A DNA stretch of 64,000 nt from Paraburkholderia dinghuensis (lineage in GTDB: Bacteria; Pseudomonadota; Gammaproteobacteria; Burkholderiales; Burkholderiaceae): NCBI RefSeq assembly GCF_003837865.1, contig NZ_RQIS01000012.1:21570-85569 (forward strand). The letters are read 5' to 3'. The stretch's first letter is position 1. Each line of letters opens with the position of its first letter. A program made the position numbers and the translations under genes. Below are positions 1 to 8,678 of the stretch, piece by piece. The notes under the pieces are model-generated. The model was not told the DNA's origin, made no database searches, and was given only the letters and a program-made list of their open reading frames with translations.

Positions 1-65
1 TCATGGACCGCCAGCGCCTCGCGATGCAGGACCCCGATAGCCAGTTTCCCGGCAAGCTGATCTGA
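1..65 (+). CDS. hprK: HPr kinase/phosphorylase, C-terminal tail only
   Basis: The frame open from the left edge ends at a TGA at 63-65 and encodes about 20 C-terminal residues (ending PGKLI). Too little is present for a domain call. The identification rests on position: in Burkholderiaceae hprK lies directly upstream of rapZ. HprK phosphorylates and dephosphorylates Ser46 of HPr, whose gene (ptsH, with Ser46 intact) lies in this window at 53.2-53.5 kb. Confidence 0.55.
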   Translation, partial: MDRQRLAMQDPDSQFPGKLI

Positions 66-224
66 CGCACGACGCGTCACGGCGCGCTCGCGTTTCGGGC
101 CGTCCGGCACGCTTCTGGCGTGCATCCGCTGCGCTTATGGCGCTACACACGATACGTCCGGTGTGCCATCATCGCCGGGTGGGTCCAATGCTATGATGAC
201 CTAATCGGATCTATCTGCCTCTCC

Positions 225-1118
225 ATGCGAATCATCCTGATTTCTGGCATCTCGGGTTCTGGCAAGTCCGTAGCGCTCAACGCGCTCGAAGACGTCGGCT
301 ACTTCTGCGTCGACAACCTGCCGCCGCGCTTTCTGCCGCAACTCGCGCAATATCTCACCGACGACGGCTACGAACGCCTCGCCGTCGCGATCGATGTGCG
401 CTCGAGCGCGTCGTTCGACGACATACCGCAGATGATCCGCGACCTCGCGCGTGAGCACGACGTGCGCCTGCTGTTCCTCAACGCGAGCACGCCGTCGCTG
501 ATCCAGCGCTTCTCGGAGACGCGCCGTCGCCACCCGCTCTCCGGCTCCGCGGCGCACGACGCAAACGTTGGCATGCTGAAGTCGCTCGAAGAGGCCATCG
601 AACACGAACGCGAACTCGTGTCGAATCTCGCCGAGTTCGGCCACCAGATCGACACGAGCAATCTGAGCGCGAATGCGCTGCGCGCGTGGGTGAAGGCGTT
701 CGTCGAAGGCGAGCGCGGCTCGCTCACGCTCACGTTCGAATCGTTCGGCTTCAAGCGCGGCGTGCCGCTCGACGCGGACTTCGTGTTCGACGTGCGCACG
801 CTGCCCAATCCGCACTACGACAGCCGTCTGCGCCCGCTGACGGGCCTCGACCAACCCGTGATCGACTTCCTTCGCGCGCAACCGGCCGTCCATGAAATGA
901 TCGACGACATCTACACGTTCGTGGCCAAGTGGCTGCCGCATTTCCGCGCGGACAACCGCAGCTATCTCACCGTCGCGATCGGCTGCACCGGCGGTCAGCA
1001 TCGCTCGGTCCATATCGCCCAGACGCTCGCGACGCGCTTCACGGGCGAATCGAACGTGATCGTGCGTCACCGCGATGCACCGCTCGACGTCGGAGAGTCA
1101 GCCCGGCTAATCGCCTAA
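225..1118 (+). CDS. rapZ: RapZ family nucleotide-binding protein
   Basis: The 297-residue protein has an N-terminal P-loop (GISGSGKS, residues 8-15) and the C-terminal RapZ signature IGCTGGQHRSV around residue 250. In E. coli RapZ is an RNase adaptor that binds the small RNAs controlling glucosamine-6-phosphate synthase; in betaproteobacteria its targets are less well known. The ATG at 225 is chosen because translation then starts just before the P-loop at the family's usual length; the upstream in-frame extension to 120 has no family similarity. It follows hprK by about 160 bp, consistent with the conserved hprK-rapZ PTS-linked neighbourhood. Confidence 0.95.
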   Translation: MRIILISGISGSGKSVALNALEDVGYFCVDNLPPRFLPQLAQYLTDDGYERLAVAIDVRSSASFDDIPQMIRDLAREHDVRLLFLNASTPSLIQRFSETRRRHPLSGSAAHDANVGMLKSLEEAIEHERELVSNLAEFGHQIDTSNLSANALRAWVKAFVEGERGSLTLTFESFGFKRGVPLDADFVFDVRTLPNPHYDSRLRPLTGLDQPVIDFLRAQPAVHEMIDDIYTFVAKWLPHFRADNRSYLTVAIGCTGGQHRSVHIAQTLATRFTGESNVIVRHRDAPLDVGESARLIA

Positions 1119-1157
1119 CCGGCCGCATCGCGCGGCCTTAACCGAAAGCGTTGCGCC

Positions 1158-1793
1158 ATGTCCTCGTCTCCTGCCGTGCTCTCCGGTTTGCCGCTCTTTC
1201 CGTTGCATACCGTGCTCTTTCCGGGCGGCCTCCTGCCGCTGAAGATCTTCGAAGCGCGTTACCTGGACATGGCAAGCGAATGCTTGCGCGAAAAAACGCC
1301 GTTCGGCGTGTGCCTGCTCAAGAGCGGCGCCGAAGTCGTGCAACACGACGAACCGGCTGTGCCCGAGACCATCGGCTGTCTCGCGGAGATCGAGCAATGT
1401 GACGTCGAGGCATTCGGCATGATGCTGATCCGCGCGCACGGTACGCGGCGCTTCAGGTTACTTTCGCATCACGTTGAAGCCGACGGCCTGCTCGTCGGCG
1501 TAGCCGAGCTGCTGCCCGACGATATTCCGCTCGAAGGCGGCGAGCGGCTCGCGCGATTCGGCGCATGTTCGGAGGTGCTGGAGCGCATCATCGCGACGAT
1601 CCGCGAACGCGATCCGGCCAGCGTGCCGTTCGGAGAGCCGTTCCGCTTCGACGATCCCTCGTGGGTGTCGAACCGCCTCGCGGAAGTCCTGCCGATTGCG
1701 CTGCGCGCCCGCCAGAAGCTCATGGAGTTGCCCGACGCGGGCGCGCGCCTCGACGTCGTGCATCACTACATGCAGCAGCATCAACTGCTGTGA
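1158..1793 (+). CDS. LON peptidase substrate-binding (N-terminal) domain protein
   Basis: The protein has 211 residues. It opens with LPLFPLHTVLFPGG, the signature of the Lon N-terminal (LAN) domain, followed by KIFEARYLDM. The ATPase and protease parts of Lon are absent, so this is a stand-alone LonN/YcaC-type protein, a family common in proteobacteria with poorly defined function, probably in substrate recognition. The ATG at 1158 begins 39 bp after the rapZ stop, so it is probably co-transcribed with rapZ. It converges on mutY with only 19 bp between stop codons. Confidence 0.85.
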   Translation: MSSSPAVLSGLPLFPLHTVLFPGGLLPLKIFEARYLDMASECLREKTPFGVCLLKSGAEVVQHDEPAVPETIGCLAEIEQCDVEAFGMMLIRAHGTRRFRLLSHHVEADGLLVGVAELLPDDIPLEGGERLARFGACSEVLERIIATIRERDPASVPFGEPFRFDDPSWVSNRLAEVLPIALRARQKLMELPDAGARLDVVHHYMQQHQLL

Positions 1794-1812
1794 TTCGTTC
1801 TACCCGCGCGCA

Positions 1813-2955
1813 TCAGATCAGCGAACCGCGCAACCCGTCGAGCAACTTGCGCACCGGCGCAGGCACACCATAAGCGTCGATCTCGCGCAGCGCGACCCAC
1901 GCGGTTTCCCCGTCGGCCAGTTCGAGTGCAGGCGTTGCGTTGACCGCGCGTGCGACTTCGATCACGCGTGGCTCGATATCGAGCTTGAAGTGCGTGAACG
2001 TATGCGAGAACGGCGCCAGCGGCAAGACAGCGCCGCTAGCACCGAATGACTGTGCCCGATCCACGACTGCCGCTTCGTCGGTGGCTTCGGGCAGGCTCCA
2101 GAGCCCTCCCCAGATACCGGTCGGCGGGCGCTTTTCCAGCATGACTGCGTCGCCGTCGAGCAGCACGAGCATCCACGTGCGGCGCGTGGGCACCGCCTTC
2201 TTCGGGCGCGCTGCGGGCAGTTCGCGCTGGCGGCCCGTCGTGTTCGCGACGCAGTCCGCCGCGAACGGACAGCGAGCGCAATCGGGCTTGCCGCGCACGC
2301 ATAAGGTCGCGCCGAGATCCATCAGTCCTTGCGTATAGCCGCTCACGTCCGCATCGCTTGCGCTCGCGTCGGGCACGATCGATCCGGCAAGCGCCCACAT
2401 CGCGTTCTCCACGCGCTTCTCGCCCGGGAAGCCTTCCACGCCGAACACTCGCGCAAGCACGCGCTTCACGTTGCCGTCGAGGATCGTCGCGCGCGCACCG
2501 AACGCGAACGACGCAATCGCCGCCGCAGTCGAACGGCCGATCCCGGGCAGTTCCGCAAGCGCGTCGACTGTCGACGGGAATCGCCCGCCGTGCTCATTCG
2601 CAACGACCTGGGCACAACGATGCAGATTGCGTGCGCGCGTGTAGTAGCCGAGCCCTGCCCAGAGCGCCATCACGTCGTCGAGCGGCGCGGCTGCGAGGGC
2701 CTCGACGGTGGGAAAGCGCTCGAGAAAGCGCGCGTAATACGGAATCACGGTGCTGACCTGCGTCTGCTGCAACATGATCTCCGAAAGCCAGATGCGATAG
2801 GCATCGCGCGTGTTCTGCCAGGGCAGATCGTGGCGGCCGTGCTCGCGTTGCCACTCGATGAGACGTGGTGCGAAGCTCGCGAGCAGCTCGGTTGCGTAGG
2901 TGCCGGAAAGCGCGCCGTCGGGTAACGCGCCGGTGGTAGGCGAAGAGACGTACAT
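1813..2955 (-). CDS. mutY: A/G-specific adenine DNA glycosylase MutY
   Basis: MutY removes adenine mispaired with 8-oxoguanine. The 380-residue protein has the catalytic glutamate in LSEIMLQQ (E59), the helix-hairpin-helix LPGIGRSTA, the catalytic aspartate in LDGNV (about D160), and a 4Fe-4S cluster loop C-x6-C-x2-C-x5-C (C219, C226, C229, C235). The C-terminal third is the NUDIX-like 8-oxoG recognition domain. The ATG at 2955 gives normal length; the in-frame extension upstream runs into mutM. The mutM stop is 14 bp upstream, so mutM and mutY form a tight GO-system repair pair on the minus strand. Confidence 0.95.
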   Translation of the reverse strand: MYVSSPTTGALPDGALSGTYATELLASFAPRLIEWQREHGRHDLPWQNTRDAYRIWLSEIMLQQTQVSTVIPYYARFLERFPTVEALAAAPLDDVMALWAGLGYYTRARNLHRCAQVVANEHGGRFPSTVDALAELPGIGRSTAAAIASFAFGARATILDGNVKRVLARVFGVEGFPGEKRVENAMWALAGSIVPDASASDADVSGYTQGLMDLGATLCVRGKPDCARCPFAADCVANTTGRQRELPAARPKKAVPTRRTWMLVLLDGDAVMLEKRPPTGIWGGLWSLPEATDEAAVVDRAQSFGASGAVLPLAPFSHTFTHFKLDIEPRVIEVARAVNATPALELADGETAWVALREIDAYGVPAPVRKLLDGLRGSLI

Positions 2956-2969
2956 GGAGATACCGGTAA

Positions 2970-3800
2970 TCAGCGCTGGCAGCGCGGACAGAAATAAGTG
3001 GATCGTTGGCCCTGCACGATCTGCCTGATCGGCGTACCGCACACACGGCACGGTTGACCCGCACGGTCGTACACGAAATATTCGAGCTGAAAATAGCCGC
3101 TCTCGCCATTACTGCCGACGAAGTCGCGCAACGTGCTGCCGCCCTTCTCGATCGCCGACGCGAGCACGGCGCGCACGGCATCGGCCAGCAGTTCGTAACG
3201 CGCGAGCGACACGCGGCCCGCCGCGGTGGTCGGACGAATACCCGCGCGAAAAAGGCTCTCCGACGCATAAATATTGCCCACGCCCACCACGATATCGCCC
3301 GCCAGCAGCGCCTGTTTGACGGAGACCTTGCGGCCGCGCGTCTCGCGGTAGAACAGCGCGCCGTCGAAGGCGGGTGCGAACGGCTCGATGCCCAGATTCG
3401 CGAGCAACGGATGGCCGAGAACGTCGCCCGCCTCGCGCGGATGCCAGAGCACTGCACCGAAGCGGCGCGGGTCGCGAAAGCGCAGCGTGAAGTCGTCGAA
3501 GAGCCAGTCGACGTGATCGTGCTTCTGGGCGGCAGGCGGCTTCGGGACATTACGTAGCACACGCAACGTCCCGGTCATGCCGAGGTGCACGATGAACCAG
3601 CCCTCGTCGACCTCGAACAGCAGGTATTTCCCACGGCGACCCACCGAACGGATGGTCCGGCCGCGCAGCGTGCGCGCGAGCGCTTCCGGAACGGGCCAGC
3701 GCAACGCCGGGTTGCGCACGTCCACGCGCTCGACGCGACGGCCCGCAACCCAGGGCTCGATACCCCGGCGGGTGACCTCAACTTCTGGCAGTTCTGGCAT
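2970..3800 (-). CDS. mutM: Formamidopyrimidine-DNA glycosylase (Fpg)
   Basis: This bifunctional glycosylase/AP lyase excises 8-oxoguanine. The 276-residue protein starts MPELPEVE, giving the catalytic Pro2 and Glu3 after Met removal. It contains the H2TH region (VGVGNIYASE) and ends in a zinc finger C-x2-C-x16-C-x2-C finishing CPRCQR. It is the first gene of a mutM-mutY unit and is divergent from the TPR gene at 3912, so both promoters must lie in the 111 bp between them. Confidence 0.97.
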   Translation of the reverse strand: MPELPEVEVTRRGIEPWVAGRRVERVDVRNPALRWPVPEALARTLRGRTIRSVGRRGKYLLFEVDEGWFIVHLGMTGTLRVLRNVPKPPAAQKHDHVDWLFDDFTLRFRDPRRFGAVLWHPREAGDVLGHPLLANLGIEPFAPAFDGALFYRETRGRKVSVKQALLAGDIVVGVGNIYASESLFRAGIRPTTAAGRVSLARYELLADAVRAVLASAIEKGGSTLRDFVGSNGESGYFQLEYFVYDRAGQPCRVCGTPIRQIVQGQRSTYFCPRCQR

Positions 3801-3911
3801 GTCTGACGCCTTGAACGGGGCGTAATCGGGGTTGGTTTGAAACTTGCGTCCTCGTTGTGCGCGTATTGTAGCCAGCGCGTTACAATCGACCGAAACATTC
3901 GACGGAATTCC

Positions 3912-5756
3912 ATGGAACTGTCTTTCGTAAAGCTCTCTGCGAACCGCCCGCACGCCGCCGCACGGCGCCTGCCTGGTGCCACCGGCGCCCGTCGTCTCAT
4001 CGGCGCGGCGGTGCTCGCGGCCTGGGCGTTGACCACGTCGAGCGCGTATGCGCAGGATCCGGCCCTCGATACGGACGACACTTCCGTCTCGATGCCGGAT
4101 GCATTCGGCCCCGCGACCGCGGACGAGAAGAAAGATGTGCCCAACATCGCGCTGTCGAGCCAGATCGTCTATCAGGTGCTCGCTGCCGAGATCGCGCTGC
4201 AGCGGGACCAGCCAGCGCCCGCTTTTCAGACGTACCTCGAACTGGCGCGCGACACGCACGATCCTCGCATGGCACAGCGCGCGACCGAAATCGCGCTTGC
4301 CGCGCAGAGCCCGTCCGATGCACTGAACGCCGTCCAGCTCTGGCAGCAGTACGCACCCGATTCGGACCGCGCCGCGCAACTCGATGCGTCTCTGCTCATA
4401 CTGTCCGGCCGCCCCGAAGACGCCCAGCCGCTGCTCGCGCGCGAACTGGCGAACGTTCCGGCGGAAAACCGCGGCGGAGCGATCGTTTCGCTGCAATTGC
4501 TGGTCTCGCGCGGCCCGAATCGCGCTGGCGGCCTGACGGTGTTGAAGGATCTGCTGAAGGACGACATGGAGCGCCCCGAGGCGCAACTCGCGATCGGCCG
4601 TCAGCAACTGCTCGCCGACGATCTGCCCGGCGCGCGCAAGTCGTTTGAAAAGGCGCTCTCGCTCAAGCCAGACTACCTGCCCGCAGCCCTGATGCTCACG
4701 CAGATGGGTCCGGATGAGCGCAAAGAAGGCATCGCAGCGATCGAAAGTTATGTGCAGCGGAACCCGAAGTCGCGCGAAGGGCGACTCGCGCTCGCGCAGA
4801 CGTACCTCGCGACCGAACGCCTCGACGACGCACAAAAGCAGTTCGAGGTCTTGCACAAGGACAATCCGGGCGACCTGATGCCGCTGATGGCGCTCGCGCT
4901 CATCGGCGTGCAGCAGAAGAAGTACGACGTCGCGCAGAAGTATCTGGTGCAGTACACGCAGCTCGCGGACAAGACGCCGGGCGCGGACCCGGGCCAGGGC
5001 TACATCTACCTCGCGCAACTCGCGATCGAACAAAAGGACGACGCCGCGGCGCAGAAGTGGCTCGACAAGATCGGCCCGAACAGCCAGCAGTACGTTCCGG
5101 CCCAGATCACGCACGCGCAGATGCTCGACAAGTCGGGTAAAACCGACGACGCGCGTCGTCTGCTGGCCAGCATCCAGACCGACGATCCGCGCGACCAGGC
5201 GGCGATCGCCCGCACGGACGCCTCGATCCTGTTCGACGCGAAGCGCTTTCCGGAGGCGGAAACGCGGCTCGCGAAGGCAGTAAGCGACTTCCCCGACGAC
5301 CCCGACCTCACCTACGACTACGCGATGGCGGCTGAAAAGAACAGCCACTTCGACGTCATGGAAACGCAACTGCGCAAGCTCATCCAGACGCAACCCGACA
5401 ATCCGCAGGCCTACAACGCACTCGGTTATTCGCTCGCGGACCGCAATCTGCGCCTGCAGGAAGCGGACAAGCTGGTGGAGAAGGCATCGTCGCTCGCACC
5501 CAACGACGCGTTCATCATGGACAGCGTGGGCTGGGTGAAGTACCGCCTCGGCAACAATGCCGACGCGATCAAGCTGCTGCGCAAGGCGTACAGCATGCAG
5601 CCGAACGCCGAAATTGGAGCGCACCTCGGCGAGGTGTTGTGGAAGAACGGCGATCAGGACGCCGCACGTGCGGCGTGGCGTGAGGCGCGCAAGCTCGAAC
5701 CCGACAATGACACGCTCCTGAAGACGCTCAAGCGCCTCCAGGTAAACGATCTCTGA
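3912..5756 (+). CDS. TPR-repeat exported protein
   Basis: The 614-residue protein begins with a basic N-terminus, a hydrophobic stretch (about residues 28-43) and AYAQD, a likely signal peptidase I site, so it is probably periplasmic. The rest is a series of tetratricopeptide repeats; recognisable units include LPGARKSFEKALSLKPDYLP and, near the C-terminus, NAYNALGYSLADR-like and VKYRLGNNADAIKLLRKAY motifs. Such proteins act as protein-protein scaffolds; the exact role is not evident. In many betaproteobacteria this gene precedes lolB, as here (8 bp separates it from the lolB start region), so a part in outer-membrane assembly is possible but inferred. The ATG at 3912 directly precedes the signal peptide. 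Confidence 0.8.
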   Translation: MELSFVKLSANRPHAAARRLPGATGARRLIGAAVLAAWALTTSSAYAQDPALDTDDTSVSMPDAFGPATADEKKDVPNIALSSQIVYQVLAAEIALQRDQPAPAFQTYLELARDTHDPRMAQRATEIALAAQSPSDALNAVQLWQQYAPDSDRAAQLDASLLILSGRPEDAQPLLARELANVPAENRGGAIVSLQLLVSRGPNRAGGLTVLKDLLKDDMERPEAQLAIGRQQLLADDLPGARKSFEKALSLKPDYLPAALMLTQMGPDERKEGIAAIESYVQRNPKSREGRLALAQTYLATERLDDAQKQFEVLHKDNPGDLMPLMALALIGVQQKKYDVAQKYLVQYTQLADKTPGADPGQGYIYLAQLAIEQKDDAAAQKWLDKIGPNSQQYVPAQITHAQMLDKSGKTDDARRLLASIQTDDPRDQAAIARTDASILFDAKRFPEAETRLAKAVSDFPDDPDLTYDYAMAAEKNSHFDVMETQLRKLIQTQPDNPQAYNALGYSLADRNLRLQEADKLVEKASSLAPNDAFIMDSVGWVKYRLGNNADAIKLLRKAYSMQPNAEIGAHLGEVLWKNGDQDAARAAWREARKLEPDNDTLLKTLKRLQVNDL

Positions 5757-5766
5757 TGTCCCGTTG

Positions 5767-6423
5767 ATGCCTGATTACCGTCAGATTTTGCGTCCCGCCG
5801 CTCCGGCTTCTCGTTGCGAGCACCTCGTGTGGCGCACGGCACTCGGCGTGGCGACGGCCGCACTGTTCGCGCTTGCGGGTTGCGCGACGCAGCCGCCACA
5901 CGAGCCGTCCACTTCGAACGCCACGACTTCCCTCACCACGCAGACGACCCGCGCCTATCATGGCCGTTTCGCCGTGCAGTACGTCGACCGGTACGGCCAG
6001 GAGCGCAATGCTTACGGCAACTTCGACTGGCGCGAAACCGGCTCGACAGTGACGCTGCAACTGCTCAATCCGCTCGGGCAGACGCTCGCGATCGTGACGT
6101 CTTCGCCCGCGCAAGCGACGCTCGAATTGCCGAACCGGCAGCCGCTCACCGCCGACAACGTGTCGACGCTGATGCAGCAGGCGCTCGGTTTCGCGTTGCC
6201 GGTCGAGGGTCTGCGTTACTGGCTTCAGCCGTCTGTCGCGCCCACTTCCAGCGCGCAAACGACGGACGATCCGCAGAATCCGTCGCGTCTCGCGCAGATC
6301 GAACAGGATGGCTGGACCATCCACTACACGGCCTACGCCGACGCGCCCGCAACCGGCGTCAGGCTCCTCAACCTCAAGCGCGAAGACCCGCCGCTCCAGA
6401 TCAAGCTCGTGCTCGACCAATGA
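5767..6423 (+). CDS. lolB: Outer-membrane lipoprotein insertion protein LolB
   Basis: LolB receives lipoproteins from periplasmic LolA and inserts them in the outer membrane. The 218-residue protein is itself a lipoprotein: hydrophobic stretch then lipobox FALAGC near residue 40. After the Cys comes a Ser/Thr-rich linker and the LolB fold (GRFAVQY, NFDWRETGSTVTLQLLNPLGQ region, and LKREDPPLQIKLV at the end). A TTG lies immediately before the chosen ATG at 5767; the ATG is preferred. It is followed by ispE after 25 bp, a lolB-ispE-prs order standard in beta- and gammaproteobacteria. Confidence 0.9.
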   Translation: MPDYRQILRPAAPASRCEHLVWRTALGVATAALFALAGCATQPPHEPSTSNATTSLTTQTTRAYHGRFAVQYVDRYGQERNAYGNFDWRETGSTVTLQLLNPLGQTLAIVTSSPAQATLELPNRQPLTADNVSTLMQQALGFALPVEGLRYWLQPSVAPTSSAQTTDDPQNPSRLAQIEQDGWTIHYTAYADAPATGVRLLNLKREDPPLQIKLVLDQ

Positions 6424-6448
6424 ACGGGTCGGGTACGTCACACGCATC

Positions 6449-7345
6449 ATGATGACCGAAACTCAAGACTCGCTGCGCGGCTGCCTCGCGCCCGCGAAAC
6501 TCAATCTTTTTCTGCACATCACGGGCCGCCGCGCCGACGGCTACCACAACCTGCAGACCGTGTTCCAACTGCTCGACTGGGGCGACACGCTGCACTTCAA
6601 GCGTCGCAACGATGGTCGCATCACGCGCACGACTGCGGTCGAAGGTGTCAGCGCCGAACAGGACCTCACCGTTCGCGCGGCAACGCTGCTCAAGCAGCAC
6701 ACCGGCACGCAGGAGGGCGTCGAAATCGACATCGAAAAGCGTCTGCCGATGGGTGCGGGTCTCGGCGGCGGCAGTTCCGACGCGGCAACGACGCTGCTTG
6801 CGCTCAACCGCCTGTGGAAACTTCACCTCACGCGCGACGAACTGCAGTCGCTCGCGCTGAAACTTGGCGCCGACGTACCGTTCTTCGTGTTCGGGAAAAA
6901 TGCGTTTGCGGAGGGTGTCGGAGAAGCGCTCGAGGCTGTACAATTGCCCCCGCGTCATTTTCTGGTGGTGACGCCGCAGGTACATGTTCCAACCGCCGCG
7001 GTTTTTTGCGAAAAATCGTTGACAAGGGACACGAAGCCCTGCACAATTGCAGTCTTTCTTGCGCAGCAAGCAACGCAGAAGGGTTGGCCGGAAAGCTTCG
7101 GTCAAAACGACATGCAAGCGGTTGTCGCAGAGAAATACGCGGAAGTAGCGCAGGTGCTTCGATGGTTTGACCAGAATGTCGAATGCGTCGTGCCAGCGCG
7201 GATGACCGGATCGGGCGCGAGTGTTTTTGCAGCGTTTTCGAGTCGGGCCGAAGCAGAAGCGGCGCAAGCCAAACTGCCGGAGTCCTGGCGAAGCGCAGTG
7301 ACATCGAGTCTGGATACCCATCCACTCTTCGCTTTCGCGGCATAG
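6449..7345 (+). CDS. ispE: 4-diphosphocytidyl-2-C-methyl-D-erythritol kinase
   Basis: IspE carries out the ATP-dependent phosphorylation step of the non-mevalonate isoprenoid pathway. The 298-residue protein starts MMTETQ (a second ATG at 6452 is equally possible), then LAPAKLNLFLHITGRRADGYH, typical of IspE substrate binding. The GHMP-kinase ATP motif PMGAGLGGGSSDAA is at residues 100-113, and the C-terminal GSGASVF motif is present. The middle of the gene (roughly 6950-7150) is less GC-biased at wobble positions than its flanks, but the reading frame is intact. Confidence 0.95.
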   Translation: MMTETQDSLRGCLAPAKLNLFLHITGRRADGYHNLQTVFQLLDWGDTLHFKRRNDGRITRTTAVEGVSAEQDLTVRAATLLKQHTGTQEGVEIDIEKRLPMGAGLGGGSSDAATTLLALNRLWKLHLTRDELQSLALKLGADVPFFVFGKNAFAEGVGEALEAVQLPPRHFLVVTPQVHVPTAAVFCEKSLTRDTKPCTIAVFLAQQATQKGWPESFGQNDMQAVVAEKYAEVAQVLRWFDQNVECVVPARMTGSGASVFAAFSSRAEAEAAQAKLPESWRSAVTSSLDTHPLFAFAA

Positions 7346-7397
7346 TTTTAGCGTCGCTGGACGGCCCTACCCGGACAGCTGCGCACAAAGTTGAGTG

Positions 7398-7475
7398 TAG
7401 GGGAGTCGCCAAGTTGGTTAAGGCACCGGATTTTGATTCCGGCATGCGAGGGTTCGAGTCCTTCCTCCCCTGCCA
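7398..7475 (+). tRNA. tRNA-Gln (anticodon TTG)
   Basis: A full cloverleaf can be folded: acceptor TAGGGGA pairs with TCCCCTG (first pair T-G), anticodon stem CCGGA/TCCGG with loop TTTTGAT, giving anticodon TTG, and T-arm GGTTCGAGTCC. CCA is encoded at 7473-7475. It sits between ispE and prs, the position occupied by tRNA-Gln in many beta- and gammaproteobacteria. Confidence 0.95.
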
Positions 7476-7558
7476 AAGATTTCTGCAGAAACGCCTGCAG
7501 TAATTCTCGTAGTTACTCTTGTAGTTCCTCTCGTCCCCAAGTCCGCAGCAGGTGCATG

Positions 7559-8515
7559 ATGAGCAGCCATGACGGCCTGATGGTTTTTACTGGCAACGCA
7601 AATCCCGCGCTTGCACAGGAAGTCGTCAAGATCCTCGGTATTCCCCTCGGCAAGGCTATGGTTAGCCGTTTCTCCGACGGTGAAATCCAGGTCGAAATCC
7701 AGGAAAACGTGCGCGGCAAGGACGTCTTCGTCCTGCAATCGACGTGCGCGCCGACCAACGACAACCTGATGGAACTGATGATCATGGTCGATGCGCTCAA
7801 GCGCGCATCCGCAGGCCGGATCACCGCCGCCATCCCCTACTTCGGCTACGCCCGTCAGGACCGCCGCCCGCGTTCGGCGCGCGTCGCCATCTCGGCGAAG
7901 GTCGTGGCGAACATGCTGGAAATCGCCGGCGTCGAGCGGATCATCACGATGGATCTGCACGCCGACCAGATTCAGGGCTTCTTCGACATCCCCGTCGACA
8001 ACATCTACGCCACGCCTGTGCTGCTCGGCGATCTGCGCAAGCAGAACTACGAGAACCTGCTGGTCGTGTCGCCGGACGTTGGCGGCGTGGTGCGCGCACG
8101 TGCGCTCGCCAAGCAACTCAACTGCGATCTCGCGATCATCGACAAGCGTCGTCCGAAGGCGAACGTCGCCGAAGTGATGAACATCATCGGTGAAGTCGAA
8201 GGCCGCACCTGCGTGATCATGGACGACATGGTCGACACCGCCGGCACGCTCTGCAAAGCCGCGCAAGTGCTGAAAGAACGCGGCGCGAAGAAGGTGTTCG
8301 CTTACGCCACGCACCCGGTTCTCTCGGGTGGCGCGGGCGAGCGTATCGCCGCTTCGGCGCTCGACGAACTCGTCGTCACCGACACCATTCCGCTCGGCTC
8401 CGAGGCACGTTCGTGCGCGAAGATCCGCTCGCTGTCGAGCGCCGGACTGCTGGCCGAAACGTTCTCGCGTATCCGTCGCGGTGACTCGGTGATGTCGCTC
8501 TTCGCAGAAAGCTAA
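7559..8515 (+). CDS. prs: Ribose-phosphate pyrophosphokinase (PRPP synthetase)
   Basis: Prs makes PRPP from ribose-5-phosphate and ATP for nucleotide, His and Trp synthesis. The 318-residue protein contains the ATP-binding flexible-loop region YARQDRRPRS, the metal/substrate motif DLHADQIQGFF, and the PRPP-binding loop VIMDDMVDTAGTL. Start: two consecutive ATGs at 7556 and 7559; the second gives MSSHDGL and the family's usual 318 residues. It lies 84 bp after the tRNA-Gln CCA end and is followed by rplY. Confidence 0.97.
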   Translation: MSSHDGLMVFTGNANPALAQEVVKILGIPLGKAMVSRFSDGEIQVEIQENVRGKDVFVLQSTCAPTNDNLMELMIMVDALKRASAGRITAAIPYFGYARQDRRPRSARVAISAKVVANMLEIAGVERIITMDLHADQIQGFFDIPVDNIYATPVLLGDLRKQNYENLLVVSPDVGGVVRARALAKQLNCDLAIIDKRRPKANVAEVMNIIGEVEGRTCVIMDDMVDTAGTLCKAAQVLKERGAKKVFAYATHPVLSGGAGERIAASALDELVVTDTIPLGSEARSCAKIRSLSSAGLLAETFSRIRRGDSVMSLFAES

Positions 8516-8523
8516 AGAGATTC

Positions 8524-8565
8524 GCGCCTGGGCGCGGCATTCGCAAGGATGCCGCGCCCAGGCGC
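8524..8565 (+). terminator. Perfect 17-bp hairpin between prs and rplY, without a U-tract
   Basis: GCGCCTGGGCGCGGCAT (8524-8540) and its exact complement (8549-8565) are separated by an 8-nt loop. It begins 8 bp after the prs stop codon. The following bases are AATTAG rather than a T-run, so it is not a classical intrinsic terminator; it may instead be an RNA-stabilising or processing hairpin that lowers rplY expression relative to prs. Confidence 0.45.
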
Positions 8566-8678
8566 AATTAGCGCAAACGAACGAAGGTTTGCGCTCTATC
8601 GCAGGGGGCCTTCAGGCGAAAAATTGCCGAAAAGGCCCCGTTTTACTGCCTGGTCGCGGGCAGTGCATTGGAGAAAAT

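Noticed and set aside
3801..5624. Very long minus-strand open frame continuing upstream of mutM
   Set aside because: It is antisense to the TPR gene, Arg/Val/Leu-rich with no domain, and open only because of GC-rich codon bias; mutM starts at 3800.
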